Shown: in pieces, positions 42,670 through 52,586 of the stretch
Layout: every line of letters begins with the position of its first letter
Position numbering within the stretch: the stretch's first letter is position 1
Assembly: GCF_900110555.1 (NCBI RefSeq)
Contig: NZ_FOEE01000002.1
Span: 186,001 to 250,000, forward strand
DNA: 64,000 bases
Source: Trujillonella endophytica
Lineage (GTDB): Bacteria > Actinomycetota > Actinomycetes > Mycobacteriales > Geodermatophilaceae
Direction: 5' to 3'
Position numbers and translations under genes: made by a program
Notes under the pieces: model-generated
The model's input: the letters and a program-made list of their open reading frames with translations, nothing else
What the model was told of the DNA's origin: nothing
Database searches by the model: none

Positions 42670-43125
42670 CTAGCCGTTGATCCCGCAGACGCGCGGGCCG
42701 TCCTCGGCCACCACCGTGACGGTCGCGGTGCTGCCGTCGGCCCAGCGCACGGTCACGTGCCGGACGGTGTCGCCGTCCTGCTCGGCCTCGGGAGCGTCGT
42801 CGCCCACCTCCGGATCGGTGCCGAGCAGGTAGTCCTCGCCCGGCTCCGTCTCGCCCAGCCGGCTCCGCTCGGCGCTGCACAGCATCTGGGTCGCCGTGCC
42901 GAGGTCGCCGTCGCCCAGCGAGTCGTAGAAGACCTGGACGGCCGCGACGGACCGCTCCTCCGGCGAGCCCTTCACCAGCGGCATGAGCAGCACCATCGCG
43001 ACGCCGACCACGATCGTGCCCAGCATGATCCCCAGCAGCAGCCCGTTGCGGTTGCGCGGCGTCCCGGTGTGCGGGCTGGTCGGCCCGTCGTCGTACAGGA
43101 ACGGGCCCTCGGTCGCTGCGCTCAC
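42670..43125 (-). CDS. Single-pass membrane protein with external domain
   Basis: A 151-residue protein with a short N-terminal tail, one membrane helix (GLLLGIMLGTIVVGVAMVLLM) and an external domain VAAVQVFYDSLGDGDLGTATQMLCSAERSRL...VTVVAEDGPRVCGING. It shares with the gene at 41903 the FY.S..DGD..A..LLC motif and the final TVVE..G.RVC pattern, so the two are paralogues. GTG 43125 with GGAG eight bases upstream. Function unknown. Confidence 0.72.
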   Translation of the reverse strand: MSAATEGPFLYDDGPTSPHTGTPRNRNGLLLGIMLGTIVVGVAMVLLMPLVKGSPEERSVAAVQVFYDSLGDGDLGTATQMLCSAERSRLGETEPGEDYLLGTDPEVGDDAPEAEQDGDTVRHVTVRWADGSTATVTVVAEDGPRVCGING

Positions 43126-43171
43126 GGCTCGACTCCGATCTCGGTCCGCGCTTCGCCCGTCGTCCTCGCGG

Positions 43172-44332
43172 TCATCCGCCCCCCACCAGCAGTTCCGCCC
43201 CGGCCGGCGGCCGAGGATCGTCACGGTCGGCCAGCCAGCCCTCGGGCAGCGCGACCGGCCGCGGCTGGCTGGTCCGCCCGCGCGGCCCGCCCAGGACGAC
43301 GGTCGGATAGGGCTGGTCGGCGATCTGCGCGAGCAGGCCGGCGAGCTCGTCCAGCGAGGACACCATCGCCAGCGCCCGGCGGACGTCGGAGCCGACGGCG
43401 AACCCCTTGAGGTACCAGGCGACGTGCTTGCGGAAGTCGGTGCAGCCGTGCAGCTCGCCCTCCTCGGCGGACAGCAGCTCGGCGTGCCGGAGCATGACCG
43501 CGGCCACCTCGCGCAGCGTGGGCAGCTCGCGCCGCGGCGAGCCGGCGAAGGCCGCGGCGAGGTCCCCGAACAGCCAGGGCCGGCCCAGGCAGCCGCGCCC
43601 GATGACGACGCCCGCGCAGCCGGTCTCGGCGACCAGCCGGAGCGCGTCGTCGGCCTCCCAGACGTCGCCGTTGCCGAGCACGGGGATGTCGACGGCCTCG
43701 ACCAGGCGGGCGATGGGCGCCCAGTCGGCGGTGCCGCTGTAGAGCTGGTCGGCGGTCCGGCCGTGCAGCGTGATGCCGGCCGCGCCCTCGTCCTGGGCGA
43801 TGCGGCCGGCGTCGAGGTAGGTGACGTGCTCGGCGTCGATGCCGATGCGCGTCTTGATGGTCACCGGCACGTCCCGTGCCGCAGCCACCGCGGAGCGCAC
43901 GATGTCGGCGAGCAGCCGCCGGCGCCACGGCAGGGCCGAGCCGCCGCCCTTTCGGGTCACCTTGGGCACCGGGCAGCCGAAGTTGAGGTCGATGTGCGCC
44001 GGGCGCGTGCCGGCGACCTCCTCGTCGACCAACATCTCGACGGCGCGGCCCACGGTCGCGGGGTCGACGCCGTACAGCTGCACCGAGAAGCCGGCGGCGG
44101 CCTCCTCGGGGGTCGCGCGGACCATCTGCAGCGTCTTGGCGTTGCGCTCCACCAGGGCGCGCGTGGTGATCATCTCGCAGACGTACAGGCCCGCCCCGAA
44201 CTCCCGGCACAGGGTGCGGAACGCGGGGTTGGTGATGCCGGCCATCGGCGCCAGCACGACCGCGGGGTCGACCGCCAGCGGGCCGAGCCACAACGGCGGT
44301 AGCGCCGTCGTCGGCTCGAGCGTGGCGGTCAC
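43172..44332 (-). CDS. dusB: tRNA-dihydrouridine synthase
   Basis: A 386-residue FMN enzyme reducing uridines in tRNA D-loops. LAPMAGITNPAFRTLCREFGAGL opens the TIM barrel, NFGCPVPKVTRKGGGSAL holds the catalytic Cys, TIKTRIG and HGRTADQLYSG bind FMN and tRNA, and PVLGNGDV and GVVIGRGCLGRPWLF close the barrel. A helical C-terminal domain follows. The last 40 residues are a Pro/Gly-rich extension. GTG start at 44332. Confidence 0.94.
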   Translation of the reverse strand: MTATLEPTTALPPLWLGPLAVDPAVVLAPMAGITNPAFRTLCREFGAGLYVCEMITTRALVERNAKTLQMVRATPEEAAAGFSVQLYGVDPATVGRAVEMLVDEEVAGTRPAHIDLNFGCPVPKVTRKGGGSALPWRRRLLADIVRSAVAAARDVPVTIKTRIGIDAEHVTYLDAGRIAQDEGAAGITLHGRTADQLYSGTADWAPIARLVEAVDIPVLGNGDVWEADDALRLVAETGCAGVVIGRGCLGRPWLFGDLAAAFAGSPRRELPTLREVAAVMLRHAELLSAEEGELHGCTDFRKHVAWYLKGFAVGSDVRRALAMVSSLDELAGLLAQIADQPYPTVVLGGPRGRTSQPRPVALPEGWLADRDDPRPPAGAELLVGGG

Positions 44333-44510
44333 GGTCCCCAGCGTAGGCGGCGACGCAGGTCACCCCGGTCGACGGACCGTTGAGCCGGGTCACGGCACGG
44401 CTCGACGGTCGGCGGGGCGGCACGGGCCGATCCCCGTCCCCAGCCGGGCCCCCGTCCACAGATCGAGGTCGGCCCGCCGGTTCTCGGACTCGTCCCGGGA
44501 CGGTCGCACG

Positions 44511-44603
44511 GTGACCAGCCTCGCGGTGCCGCTCCTCCTCGCCGAACCCGCCCGGGGGCGGCTCGGCGTCTTCACCACGACCGACCTGGCCGCGCGAAGT
44601 TGA
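44511..44603 (+). pseudogene. Truncated AbiEi/wHTH-like gene fragment
   Basis: Thirty codons reading VTSLAVPLLLAEPARGRLGVFTTTDLAARS and stop, resembling the first helix-turn part of AbiEi-type or DUF559-type N-terminal winged helices (GVFTTADL). The stop lies inside the palindromic repeat at 44595-44665. A second copy of the same part (GVLTTTDLTARGVTEKEV) follows the palindrome at 44676 and also leads nowhere. Judged a broken gene interrupted by a repeat; low certainty. Confidence 0.4.
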
Positions 44604-44665
44604 TCATCGGCGACTGGCTGCCGCTCGCGGCGCGTCGACCAGCCATCTACCGATGATCAACTTCG
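44595..44665. repeat. Palindromic repeat element flanked by 31-bp direct repeats
   Basis: Inverted repeat CGAAGTTGATCATCGG (44595-44610) and its complement (44650-44665) enclose 39 bases that pair partly (GACTGGCTG with CCAGCCATC). The flanks 44566-44596 and 44676-44706 are direct repeats differing at two of 31 positions. Confidence 0.75.
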
Positions 44666-44824
44666 GGAGGGCGCGGCGTCCTCACCACGACCGACCTGAC
44701 CGCGCGGGGGGTGACCGAGAAGGAGGTGCCGCGACCGGCTTTACGGTCGACGGACCGGGTCGACCCGGCATGCTGCAGCGCGCCGGTGCCGCAGCCGGCA
44801 CCGCCGACCGCCGAGGAGACCTCC

Positions 44825-45652
44825 ATGAGCGACCTGCCCGACCTGCTGCAGCTGACCGAGGTGGGCGAGCGCCGCTACCACGTGTTCCAGCCGGCCGAGG
44901 CCGCCGAGGGCCGCGACGTCGTCTTCAGCGGCCAGCTGCTCGGCCAGATGATGATGGCCTCGGACCTGCACGCCGGCGGCAAGGACATCCGCTCGGTGCA
45001 CGCCGTCTTCGCCCGCGCCGGGTCCTACCTGGCGCCCATCGAGGTCGAGGTCGAGTCGCTGCAGGCCGGGCGCACGTGGGCCAGCGACACGGTCACGGCC
45101 CGGCAGAACGGCAAGCTGCTCGCCCGCGCGACCGTGCTCCTCACCGTCGTCGACGAGGACCTGATGCGGCACGGGCCGGCGATGCCCGTCGTCCCCGGGT
45201 TCGACGAGCTCGCCCCCGCGACCGGTCAGGCCTTCCCCGGCGCCGAGATCCGCCCCGTGCCCGGCGCACCGATGACCGGGGACGTGCCGGTCGAGTCGGC
45301 CTGGCACCGCTTCGACCGGTCCCTGGGGTCGCCCGCCGCGAACCGGGCCGTGCTCTCCTGGGCCACCTGCGGGCAGCTCATCGGGCTGGCCATGCGCCCG
45401 CACGCCGTCGACGTCCGTCAGGCGCACCGGACGCTGAACACCGGCGTCATCGGCCACACGCTGCACTTCCTGGACCGGTTCGACGTCGACCGGCCGCTGC
45501 TGATCACCCAGGAGGCCACCAAGGCGGCGACCGGCCGCGTGTACGGGCAGGGCTCGGTGTTCACCGCCGACGGCGAGCTCGTGGCGGCGTTCCACCAGGA
45601 CGCCATGGCGAAGGCCTCCCCCGCCGCGCTGGACCCGCGCACCGCGATGTAG
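44825..45652 (+). CDS. Acyl-CoA thioesterase (TesB-like, double hot-dog)
   Basis: A 275-residue thioesterase II-like protein with two hot-dog folds. First half: FSGQLLGQMMMASDLHAGGKDIRSVHAVFARAGS; second half: ANRAVLSWATCGQLIGLAM...TLHFLDRFDVDRPLLITQEA. It would hydrolyse an acyl-CoA to the free acid. ATG 44825 has GAGGAG seven bases upstream. Lone gene, convergent with glyS. Confidence 0.82.
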   Translation: MSDLPDLLQLTEVGERRYHVFQPAEAAEGRDVVFSGQLLGQMMMASDLHAGGKDIRSVHAVFARAGSYLAPIEVEVESLQAGRTWASDTVTARQNGKLLARATVLLTVVDEDLMRHGPAMPVVPGFDELAPATGQAFPGAEIRPVPGAPMTGDVPVESAWHRFDRSLGSPAANRAVLSWATCGQLIGLAMRPHAVDVRQAHRTLNTGVIGHTLHFLDRFDVDRPLLITQEATKAATGRVYGQGSVFTADGELVAAFHQDAMAKASPAALDPRTAM

Positions 45653-45658
45653 CAGGAC

Positions 45659-45703
45659 GGGCAATATGGCGGTTCTGCACGGTGCAGAACCGCCATATTG
45701 CCC
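45659..45703. terminator. Long perfect palindrome between convergent genes
   Basis: A 45-base element: 22-base arm GGGCAATATGGCGGTTCTGC..., one central base, and the perfect complement. It starts seven bases past the thioesterase stop and ends six bases before the glyS stop, so it can terminate both. Confidence 0.75.
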
Positions 45704-45708
45704 GGGGC

Positions 45709-47109
<1,401 letters not shown>

Positions 47110-47183
47110 GGGCTCTCAGGCTCCATCCGGCTGGCGGTCGGCGGTTGACCTGCCCACGGTAGTCGGCGGCCGGGGAGCCCCCG

Positions 47184-47591
47184 TCAGTCGGTGATCGACC
47201 CGGGCGCAGCGGCGGTCAGGGCGATCCGGATCTCCGCCTGCCGCACCAGGAACGCCCGCTCGTCCAGCCGCTTGCGCCGCAGCCAGCCGGTCACCTCGTC
47301 GTTGCACTTGCTGGCGTTGCAGCGACCGCACGCCGGGACGACGTTGTCCAGCGTGTACCGCCCGCCGCGGGAGATCGGCAGCACGCAGTCGCGCTGGAGC
47401 GCGCTCCCGGTGGCGCCGCAGTACGCGCAGCCACCCCATTCGTGCTGCAGGGCGGCCCACTCGTACGGGGAGAGGTCGTGCTCGACGGCGTCCATCCGGC
47501 GCTTGCGGCGGCGGGCGTACCGGGCGGTGCGGGTGCGGCTGACCACCGGCCGACCGTAGGCGCCGGCGGCCTCAGTCGAGGAGGTAGACAC
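47184..47591 (-). CDS. HNH-nuclease-like protein
   Basis: A 135-residue HNH-type protein with a basic N-terminus (RTRTARYARRRKRRM) and CAYCGATG...ISRGGRYTLDNVVPACGRCNASK, i.e. both zinc CxxC pairs and the Asn/Lys end. The first catalytic His of the DH pair is replaced by Cys (RDCVLP), so nuclease activity is doubtful. The exact start is uncertain: the GTG at 47591 overlaps the upstream gene by 20 bases; a later start is possible. Confidence 0.7.
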   Translation of the reverse strand: MSTSSTEAAGAYGRPVVSRTRTARYARRRKRRMDAVEHDLSPYEWAALQHEWGGCAYCGATGSALQRDCVLPISRGGRYTLDNVVPACGRCNASKCNDEVTGWLRRKRLDERAFLVRQAEIRIALTAAAPGSITD

Positions 47592-47844
47592 CCGGTTCGT
47601 CGACGGCGTGCACCCAGACCGGGGCCCCGGCGATCTTCACCTCGGCCGCCGACAGGGCCCGCCGGTAGGCCCCGACGCCGTCCCACAGGGTGACCAGCGC
47701 CCACAGCCCCGGCTCCTCGGCCGCCTCACCGGCGTGCCCGTCGCGGAACCCGGGCCGGGCGGCGAGGGCGGCCAGGAGCGCGGCCACGTGCGCCGCGAAG
47801 TCCTCGCTGCCCGCGGGCACCCGCAGCCGGGTCACGGCGAACAC
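47572..47844 (-). CDS. Small ABM-fold-like protein
   Basis: A 90-residue protein: VFAVTRLRVPAGSEDFAAHVAALLAALAARPGF then WALVTLWDGVGAYRRALSA, the pattern of the antibiotic-biosynthesis-monooxygenase (ABM) ferredoxin-like fold. Function unknown. GTG 47844 is preferred since GGGAGG stands just before it. Confidence 0.7.
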   Translation of the reverse strand: MFAVTRLRVPAGSEDFAAHVAALLAALAARPGFRDGHAGEAAEEPGLWALVTLWDGVGAYRRALSAAEVKIAGAPVWVHAVDEPGVYLLD

Positions 47845-47930
47845 CGACGGCCTCCCTCCCGGCCCGCGGACGCGCGCCCGCGGCATCGTCGCAGACCCGC
47901 GCGCAGCAGCCCGGAACGGCCGACGGCCGG

Positions 47931-47958
47931 CCCCCGCGGGTGCGGGGACCGGCCGTCG
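47931..47958 (-). terminator. Hairpin terminator
   Basis: Stem CGACGGCCGG with CCGGCCGTCG and inner GC pairs, 14 bases past the stop of the gene at 47972. Confidence 0.6.
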
Positions 47959-47971
47959 GGAGGAGCGGACG

Positions 47972-48772
47972 TCAGAGCGTGCCGAAGTCCGAGACGAGCA
48001 GGTCCTCGTTCACGAACACCGCCGCCTGGACGCTGCCGCCGCCCTCGAGGATCACCTCGATGACGATGACGTCGCACTGCGTCTCCTCGTCGAACTCCAC
48101 CGTCACGAGCGAGGCGTCCGTCGGCGCCTCACCCTCGAAGACGTTCGCGTAGACGTAGGAGACCAGGTACTCCTGGGGGTCCGCACCGGCCTCGGTGGCC
48201 GCCTCGCTCGCCGCGGCCTGGAGGCTGGGGTCGGTCAGCGCCCACGCCGTGGAGGTGTCGGCCCCGGCGACGGCGCCCAGCCACTCCGCGGCCAGTTCGA
48301 TCGACCCGGTGTAGGTCTCCTCGCCGCTCTCCCCGCCGCTGGGCGGGTCGTCGACGTCCATCGGCACCTCGGCGCCGGTGGGCAGGTCCGACGGCGGCGG
48401 GTCGTCGTCCTCCCCCATCTCCGAGCCCATGTCCTGGGCGGCGACGGAGGTGGAGGCGGACGTGGAGGAGGAGGCGGTCGAGCTGCCGCCGTCGTCGTCG
48501 TCCTTGAGAAGGAAGAACAGCAGGACGCCCACGCCGGCGAGGACGACGACGGCCGCCGTGATCACCCACGGCAGCACGCTCTTCTTCTGCGGGGGCTGGC
48601 CGTAGCCACCGGGCCCGAAGCCGGGGCCGCCGGGGGGGCCGTAGCCACCCGGCTGCCCGTAGCCACCCGGCTGCCCGTACTGGCCGGGAGCGGGCTGGCC
48701 GTACTGACCGGGCGGGCCGTACTGACCCGGCTGGCCGTACTGGCCGCCGTACTGACCTGGAGGTTGGCTCAT
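47972..48772 (-). CDS. Single-pass membrane protein with GQYGQP-repeat tail
   Basis: A 266-residue protein. Residues 1-62 are a low-complexity Gly/Gln/Tyr/Pro tail (repeats of GQYGQP and GGYGPP), then one membrane helix ([25 protein letters not shown]), an acidic/Ser linker, and an external domain of about 110 residues ([27 protein letters not shown]) of the DUF4878-like kind. Divergent from the kinase gene at 49062, whose linker has similar GGYGPP repeats, so the two may act together at the membrane. Function unknown. Confidence 0.72.
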   Translation of the reverse strand: MSQPPGQYGGQYGQPGQYGPPGQYGQPAPGQYGQPGGYGQPGGYGPPGGPGFGPGGYGQPPQKKSVLPWVITAAVVVLAGVGVLLFFLLKDDDDGGSSTASSSTSASTSVAAQDMGSEMGEDDDPPPSDLPTGAEVPMDVDDPPSGGESGEETYTGSIELAAEWLGAVAGADTSTAWALTDPSLQAAASEAATEAGADPQEYLVSYVYANVFEGEAPTDASLVTVEFDEETQCDVIVIEVILEGGGSVQAAVFVNEDLLVSDFGTL

Positions 48773-49061
48773 GGTGCTTCTCTCGTCTCGGTGGCCGGGG
48801 AGGCGACCCCGGAGCGGAGAGCAAGGTAGCCACGCACCGGGCCGGCGCATACCGGTTCGCGCGCGCAGGTTGTCACAGGTGCGTCACGAACCGTTCTGCT
48901 TCCCTCACCTGGGGGACGGGACGTCGCAGGCTGGGAGGAAGCTGTCCGCGGCCAGGTCGCTGGTCGGCACCCGGCTCCGTCCCTACACTCCGCCGACGAC
49001 CGCCTCCCGGCGCCGGCGCGGACGCGCGGCCGGGGAGCGGCACACGGAGGGACGTCAGCAC

Positions 49062-51059
49062 GTGGATCTGGAACAGTTCGGCCCGTACCGCATCGAGGCC
49101 ATGCTCGGCCGCGGCGGGATGGGTGAGGTCTACCGGGCCTTCGACACCGAGCACGACCGGGTGGTCGCGCTCAAGGTGCTCTCCCAGGCCCTGGCCAGCG
49201 ACACCGGATACCGCGAGCGGTTCCGCCGCGAGGCCCACCTCGCCGCCCGGCTGAACGAGCCGCACATCGTGCCGATCCACCGCTACGGCGAGATCGAGGG
49301 CCGCCTCTTCCTCGACATGCGCCTGGTCCCCGGCCGCGACGTCGCCGCGGTGCTCGCCGAGGAGGGTCCGATGGACCCGGCCCGGGCGGTGTCCATCGTC
49401 AGCCAGACCGCCCGCGCGCTGGACTCCGCGCACGCCGACGGGCTCGTCCACCGCGACGTCAAGCCGTCCAACGTGCTGGTCACCGGCTCCGGCGACGACG
49501 AGTTCGTCTACCTCGTCGACTTCGGCATCGCGCGGTCCACCACCGACGCCGCCGGGCCCGCGCTGACCCAGACCGGCGCCGCGCTCGGCTCGTTCGACTA
49601 CATGGCACCCGAGCGGTTCCTGGAGAAGCCGATCGACAAGCGCGTCGACGTCTACGCGCTCGCCTGCGTGCTGTTCGAGTGCCTCACCGGCCGCCGTCCC
49701 TTCACCGGTGACGGGCTGGCCACCCTCATGTACGCCCACCTGAACACCGAGGCCCAGGCCCCCTCCGCCGTCCGCCCCGGGCTGCCGAGGAAGCTCGACG
49801 AGGTCGTCCGCAAGGGCCTGGCCAAGGACCCCGACGAGCGCTACGCCAGCTGCGGTGAGCTCGCTGCCGCCGCCCGCGCCGCGCTCCGCGACTCCGGCGT
49901 CGCCGAGGCGATCATCCCCGCCGCCCCGCCCACCTCGGTCACGCCGCTGCCCCCGCCGCCGCAGACGGTCGGCTTCTCCGAGCCCGGCCCGCCCGGTGGC
50001 TACGGTCCGCCGTCCTCCCCCGGTGGCTACGGTCCGCCGTCCTCCCCCGGTGGCTACGGCCCGCCGTCGCACCCCGGGACCGGTGGCTACGCCCCCGCCG
50101 CCGGCACGGGACACCCCTCGCCGCCCACCGGCGGCTACGGCCCGCCGTCGCAGCCCGGTACCGGCGGCTACGCGCCGGCCGGCGGCACGGGGCGCCCGTC
50201 CCCCACGGGCGGGTACGGCCCGCAGTCCCACCCCGGCCCGCCCGGGCTGCCCCCGCAGGGGCCCGGCGGCGGTACCGGCTACGGCCTCGTCGGTCCCGGC
50301 ACGTCCGGCTTCGGCCCGGGCGGCCCGGGCGGCCCCGGCGGCCCGGGCGGCCCCGGCGGTCCGGGTGGCCCCGGCGGCTTCGGCTCCTCGGCGTCCGGTG
50401 CCGGGCGGAAGTCCACCAAGCTGCCGCTGATCCTCGGGGGCATCGCCCTGCTGGTCGTGCTGGCCGTGGTCCTCGTGATCGCGCTGGCCGGCGGCGACGG
50501 TGACAACACCGCCGACGATCCCCCCACGACGCCCGTCAGCACCACGCCGACCACGACGACGCCGACCACCACCACCTCGACCCCGCCGGAGGACCCGGAG
50601 GACACCCTCCGGGCGATCCTGCCCGCGGACTACGACGCCGACGTCTGCGTCACCAAGCCGCCGGCCGGCGACGGCGACCTGGCGGCGCTGGAGTGCGGCC
50701 CGGCCAACACGCAACCCGGCCCGCAGATCTCGAACTTCTTCCTCTACGAGGACGGCGACGCGGTCGACGAGGTGTTCCTCACCGACATGGGTCGCCAGAG
50801 CGTCCGCGAACTCGACGTCAGCGGCGGCGAGTCCTGCCCGGCCCAGCAGGGCTACGGCTACTGGCGCAACGCCGACGGCGAGACGGCCGGCCGCGTGGCG
50901 TGCTGGGTCGACGCCGACAACGACGCGAACATGTACTGGACCCAGGACGAGTACGGCGTCGAGGGCATCATCGTGATCGAGGGCGGCGGCCCGGAGGCTC
51001 TCCAGACCCTCTGGACCTGGTGGCAGGACCCGGACAACAGCGACTTCGTCGAGAACTGA
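49062..51059 (+). CDS. Membrane Ser/Thr protein kinase with Cys-rich external domain
   Basis: A 665-residue Hanks-type kinase. Kinase domain 1-280: [11 protein letters not shown], Lys38, Glu57, HRDVKPSN with Asp132, DFG at 153-155, APE loop, all intact. A Gly/Pro/Tyr-rich linker (about 320-450, repeats of GGYGPPSSP and a run of GGP) leads to one membrane helix ([22 protein letters not shown]), a Thr/Pro spacer and an external domain with four Cys ([37 protein letters not shown]). No PASTA repeats. The GTG start is inside the same CGTCAGCAC context as the next gene. Confidence 0.93.
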   Translation: MDLEQFGPYRIEAMLGRGGMGEVYRAFDTEHDRVVALKVLSQALASDTGYRERFRREAHLAARLNEPHIVPIHRYGEIEGRLFLDMRLVPGRDVAAVLAEEGPMDPARAVSIVSQTARALDSAHADGLVHRDVKPSNVLVTGSGDDEFVYLVDFGIARSTTDAAGPALTQTGAALGSFDYMAPERFLEKPIDKRVDVYALACVLFECLTGRRPFTGDGLATLMYAHLNTEAQAPSAVRPGLPRKLDEVVRKGLAKDPDERYASCGELAAAARAALRDSGVAEAIIPAAPPTSVTPLPPPPQTVGFSEPGPPGGYGPPSSPGGYGPPSSPGGYGPPSHPGTGGYAPAAGTGHPSPPTGGYGPPSQPGTGGYAPAGGTGRPSPTGGYGPQSHPGPPGLPPQGPGGGTGYGLVGPGTSGFGPGGPGGPGGPGGPGGPGGPGGFGSSASGAGRKSTKLPLILGGIALLVVLAVVLVIALAGGDGDNTADDPPTTPVSTTPTTTTPTTTTSTPPEDPEDTLRAILPADYDADVCVTKPPAGDGDLAALECGPANTQPGPQISNFFLYEDGDAVDEVFLTDMGRQSVRELDVSGGESCPAQQGYGYWRNADGETAGRVACWVDADNDANMYWTQDEYGVEGIIVIEGGGPEALQTLWTWWQDPDNSDFVEN

Positions 51060-51169
51060 CCGTCGACGGCGCGGGTCCCCTGCCCTCGGGCGGGAGGCCC
51101 GCGCCTCGTGCCGCGCCGGACAGTCGCCGTCCGCGACGTCGCAGGAGCACCAGAGGGGGACGTCAGCAC

Positions 51170-52522
51170 GTGCAGTCGGATCGGTTCGGCCCGTATCGCA
51201 TCGAGGCTCCGCTCGGCCGCGGTGGCGCGGGCGAGGTCTACCGCGCGCTCGACACCGAGCACGACCGGGTCGTCGCGCTCCGACTCCTCCCCCAGGCCCT
51301 GACCGCCGACGCCGGCTACCGCGAGCGGCTGCACTCCGCGGCCGCGCTCGCGGCCGCGCTCGACGAGCCGCACGTCGTCCCCGTCCACCGCTCCGGGGAG
51401 ATCGAGGGCCGGCTGTTCCTCGACACCCGGCTGGTCGCCGGCCGCGACCTGGCCGCCGTCCTCGCCGAGGAGGGCCCGATGGACCCCGCCCGCGCGGTCG
51501 CCCTGGTCGGCCAGACCGCCCGCGCGCTGGACGCCGCGTCCGCCGGCGGCGTCGTCCATCCCGGCCCGCTGCCCTCCGACGTCGTGCTCTCCGGCTCCGG
51601 CGACGACGAGTTTGTCCACCTCACCGGCCTCGGTCTCCCCGCCGAGCCGGGGCGCCCGGCCGACGGGCGCGGGCACGTCCGCGCGCTCGCCGGCCTGCTG
51701 GTCGCGTGCCTGACCGGCCGTTCGGCCGACGCCGCCGCGGCCGGGCCGGCCGCCGCCCCCGCCGACCTGCCCCCGGGGCTCGAGGAGGTCGTGCGCCGCG
51801 GGCTGTCCGACGATCCCGGCGAGGGCTTCGCCACCTGCGGCGAGCTCGCCGCCGCGGCGGAGGACGCCCTGCGCGACGCCGCCCCCGGGCCGGGCAGGGC
51901 GGGGTGGTTGCCGCTGGTGCTCGGCGCCCTCGCCGTCGTCGCGGTGCTCGCCGTGGTCCTGGTACTCCTCCTTGGCGGCGGGGACGACGACGAGGCCGGC
52001 ACCGAGGGGCCGACGACGACGGCGCCGGTGACCCGCACCCCGTCGACGCCGCCGGAGGACCTCGCCGAGGAGGCGCTGCGCCGGGTCATCCCGCTGAACT
52101 TCACCAACGTGGAGTGCGACACCGGTGAGCCCACGCCCGACGGCGCGGTCGCCGTCCTGGGCTGCGGATCGGCGCAGAACCAGCCCGGCCCCGAGGACTC
52201 GATGTTCTTCCTCTACACCGACCAGGCGACCGCCGACGCGGCCTTCCTCGCCGACATGGAGCGCAACGGCCTGGCTCCGCTGCCGGAGGGCGCGCAGTGC
52301 CCCGGGACGCAGGGCCACGGCGTCTACACGCTCGACGACGGCGAGCGGGGCGGCCGGTTCGCGTGCTGGATCGACGAGGACAACAACGCGATCTGGGCCT
52401 GGACCCAGGACGACCTCCCCGTGGAGGGCCTCGTCGTCATCGTGGACGGCGGCACGTTCGGTCTCGACGTCCTCAACACCTGGTGGAACGCCCAGGAGCT
52501 CAGCGAGTTCGTGCCCCACTGA
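51170..52522 (+). CDS. Membrane pseudokinase paralogue with the same external domain
   Basis: A 450-residue protein aligning without gaps to the kinase at 49062 through the N-lobe and catalytic loop, but with every catalytic motif lost: Lys38 is Arg, Glu57 is Ala, HRDVKPSN has become HPGPLPSD (Asp132 to Gly, Lys134 to Leu, Asn137 to Asp), and DFG is GLG. The C-lobe is shortened and there is no long linker. The frame is open, the membrane helix (WLPLVLGALAVVAVLAVVLVLLL) and the four-Cys external domain are intact. It begins 111 bases after the kinase stop; the two are probably co-expressed. Confidence 0.9.
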   Translation: MQSDRFGPYRIEAPLGRGGAGEVYRALDTEHDRVVALRLLPQALTADAGYRERLHSAAALAAALDEPHVVPVHRSGEIEGRLFLDTRLVAGRDLAAVLAEEGPMDPARAVALVGQTARALDAASAGGVVHPGPLPSDVVLSGSGDDEFVHLTGLGLPAEPGRPADGRGHVRALAGLLVACLTGRSADAAAAGPAAAPADLPPGLEEVVRRGLSDDPGEGFATCGELAAAAEDALRDAAPGPGRAGWLPLVLGALAVVAVLAVVLVLLLGGGDDDEAGTEGPTTTAPVTRTPSTPPEDLAEEALRRVIPLNFTNVECDTGEPTPDGAVAVLGCGSAQNQPGPEDSMFFLYTDQATADAAFLADMERNGLAPLPEGAQCPGTQGHGVYTLDDGERGGRFACWIDEDNNAIWAWTQDDLPVEGLVVIVDGGTFGLDVLNTWWNAQELSEFVPH

Positions 52523-52531
52523 GCCCGCGCA

Positions 52532-52575
52532 CGCGACGGGCCCCTCCTCCCGGTCGGGAGGAGGGGCCCGTCGCG
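52532..52575. terminator. Bidirectional terminator
   Basis: Perfect 20-bp stem (CGCGACGGGCCCCTCCTCCC) and 4-base loop between the convergent pseudokinase and soluble kinase genes. Confidence 0.8.
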
Positions 52576-52586
52576 CACGGAGCGCC

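Noticed and set aside
48600-48770. Tandem repeat block
   Set aside because: In-frame GQYGQP repeats of the membrane protein at 47972.
49980-50390. Tandem repeats that could suggest a CRISPR or satellite
   Set aside because: They are in frame and encode the GGYGPP and GGP linker of the kinase; there are no spacers.
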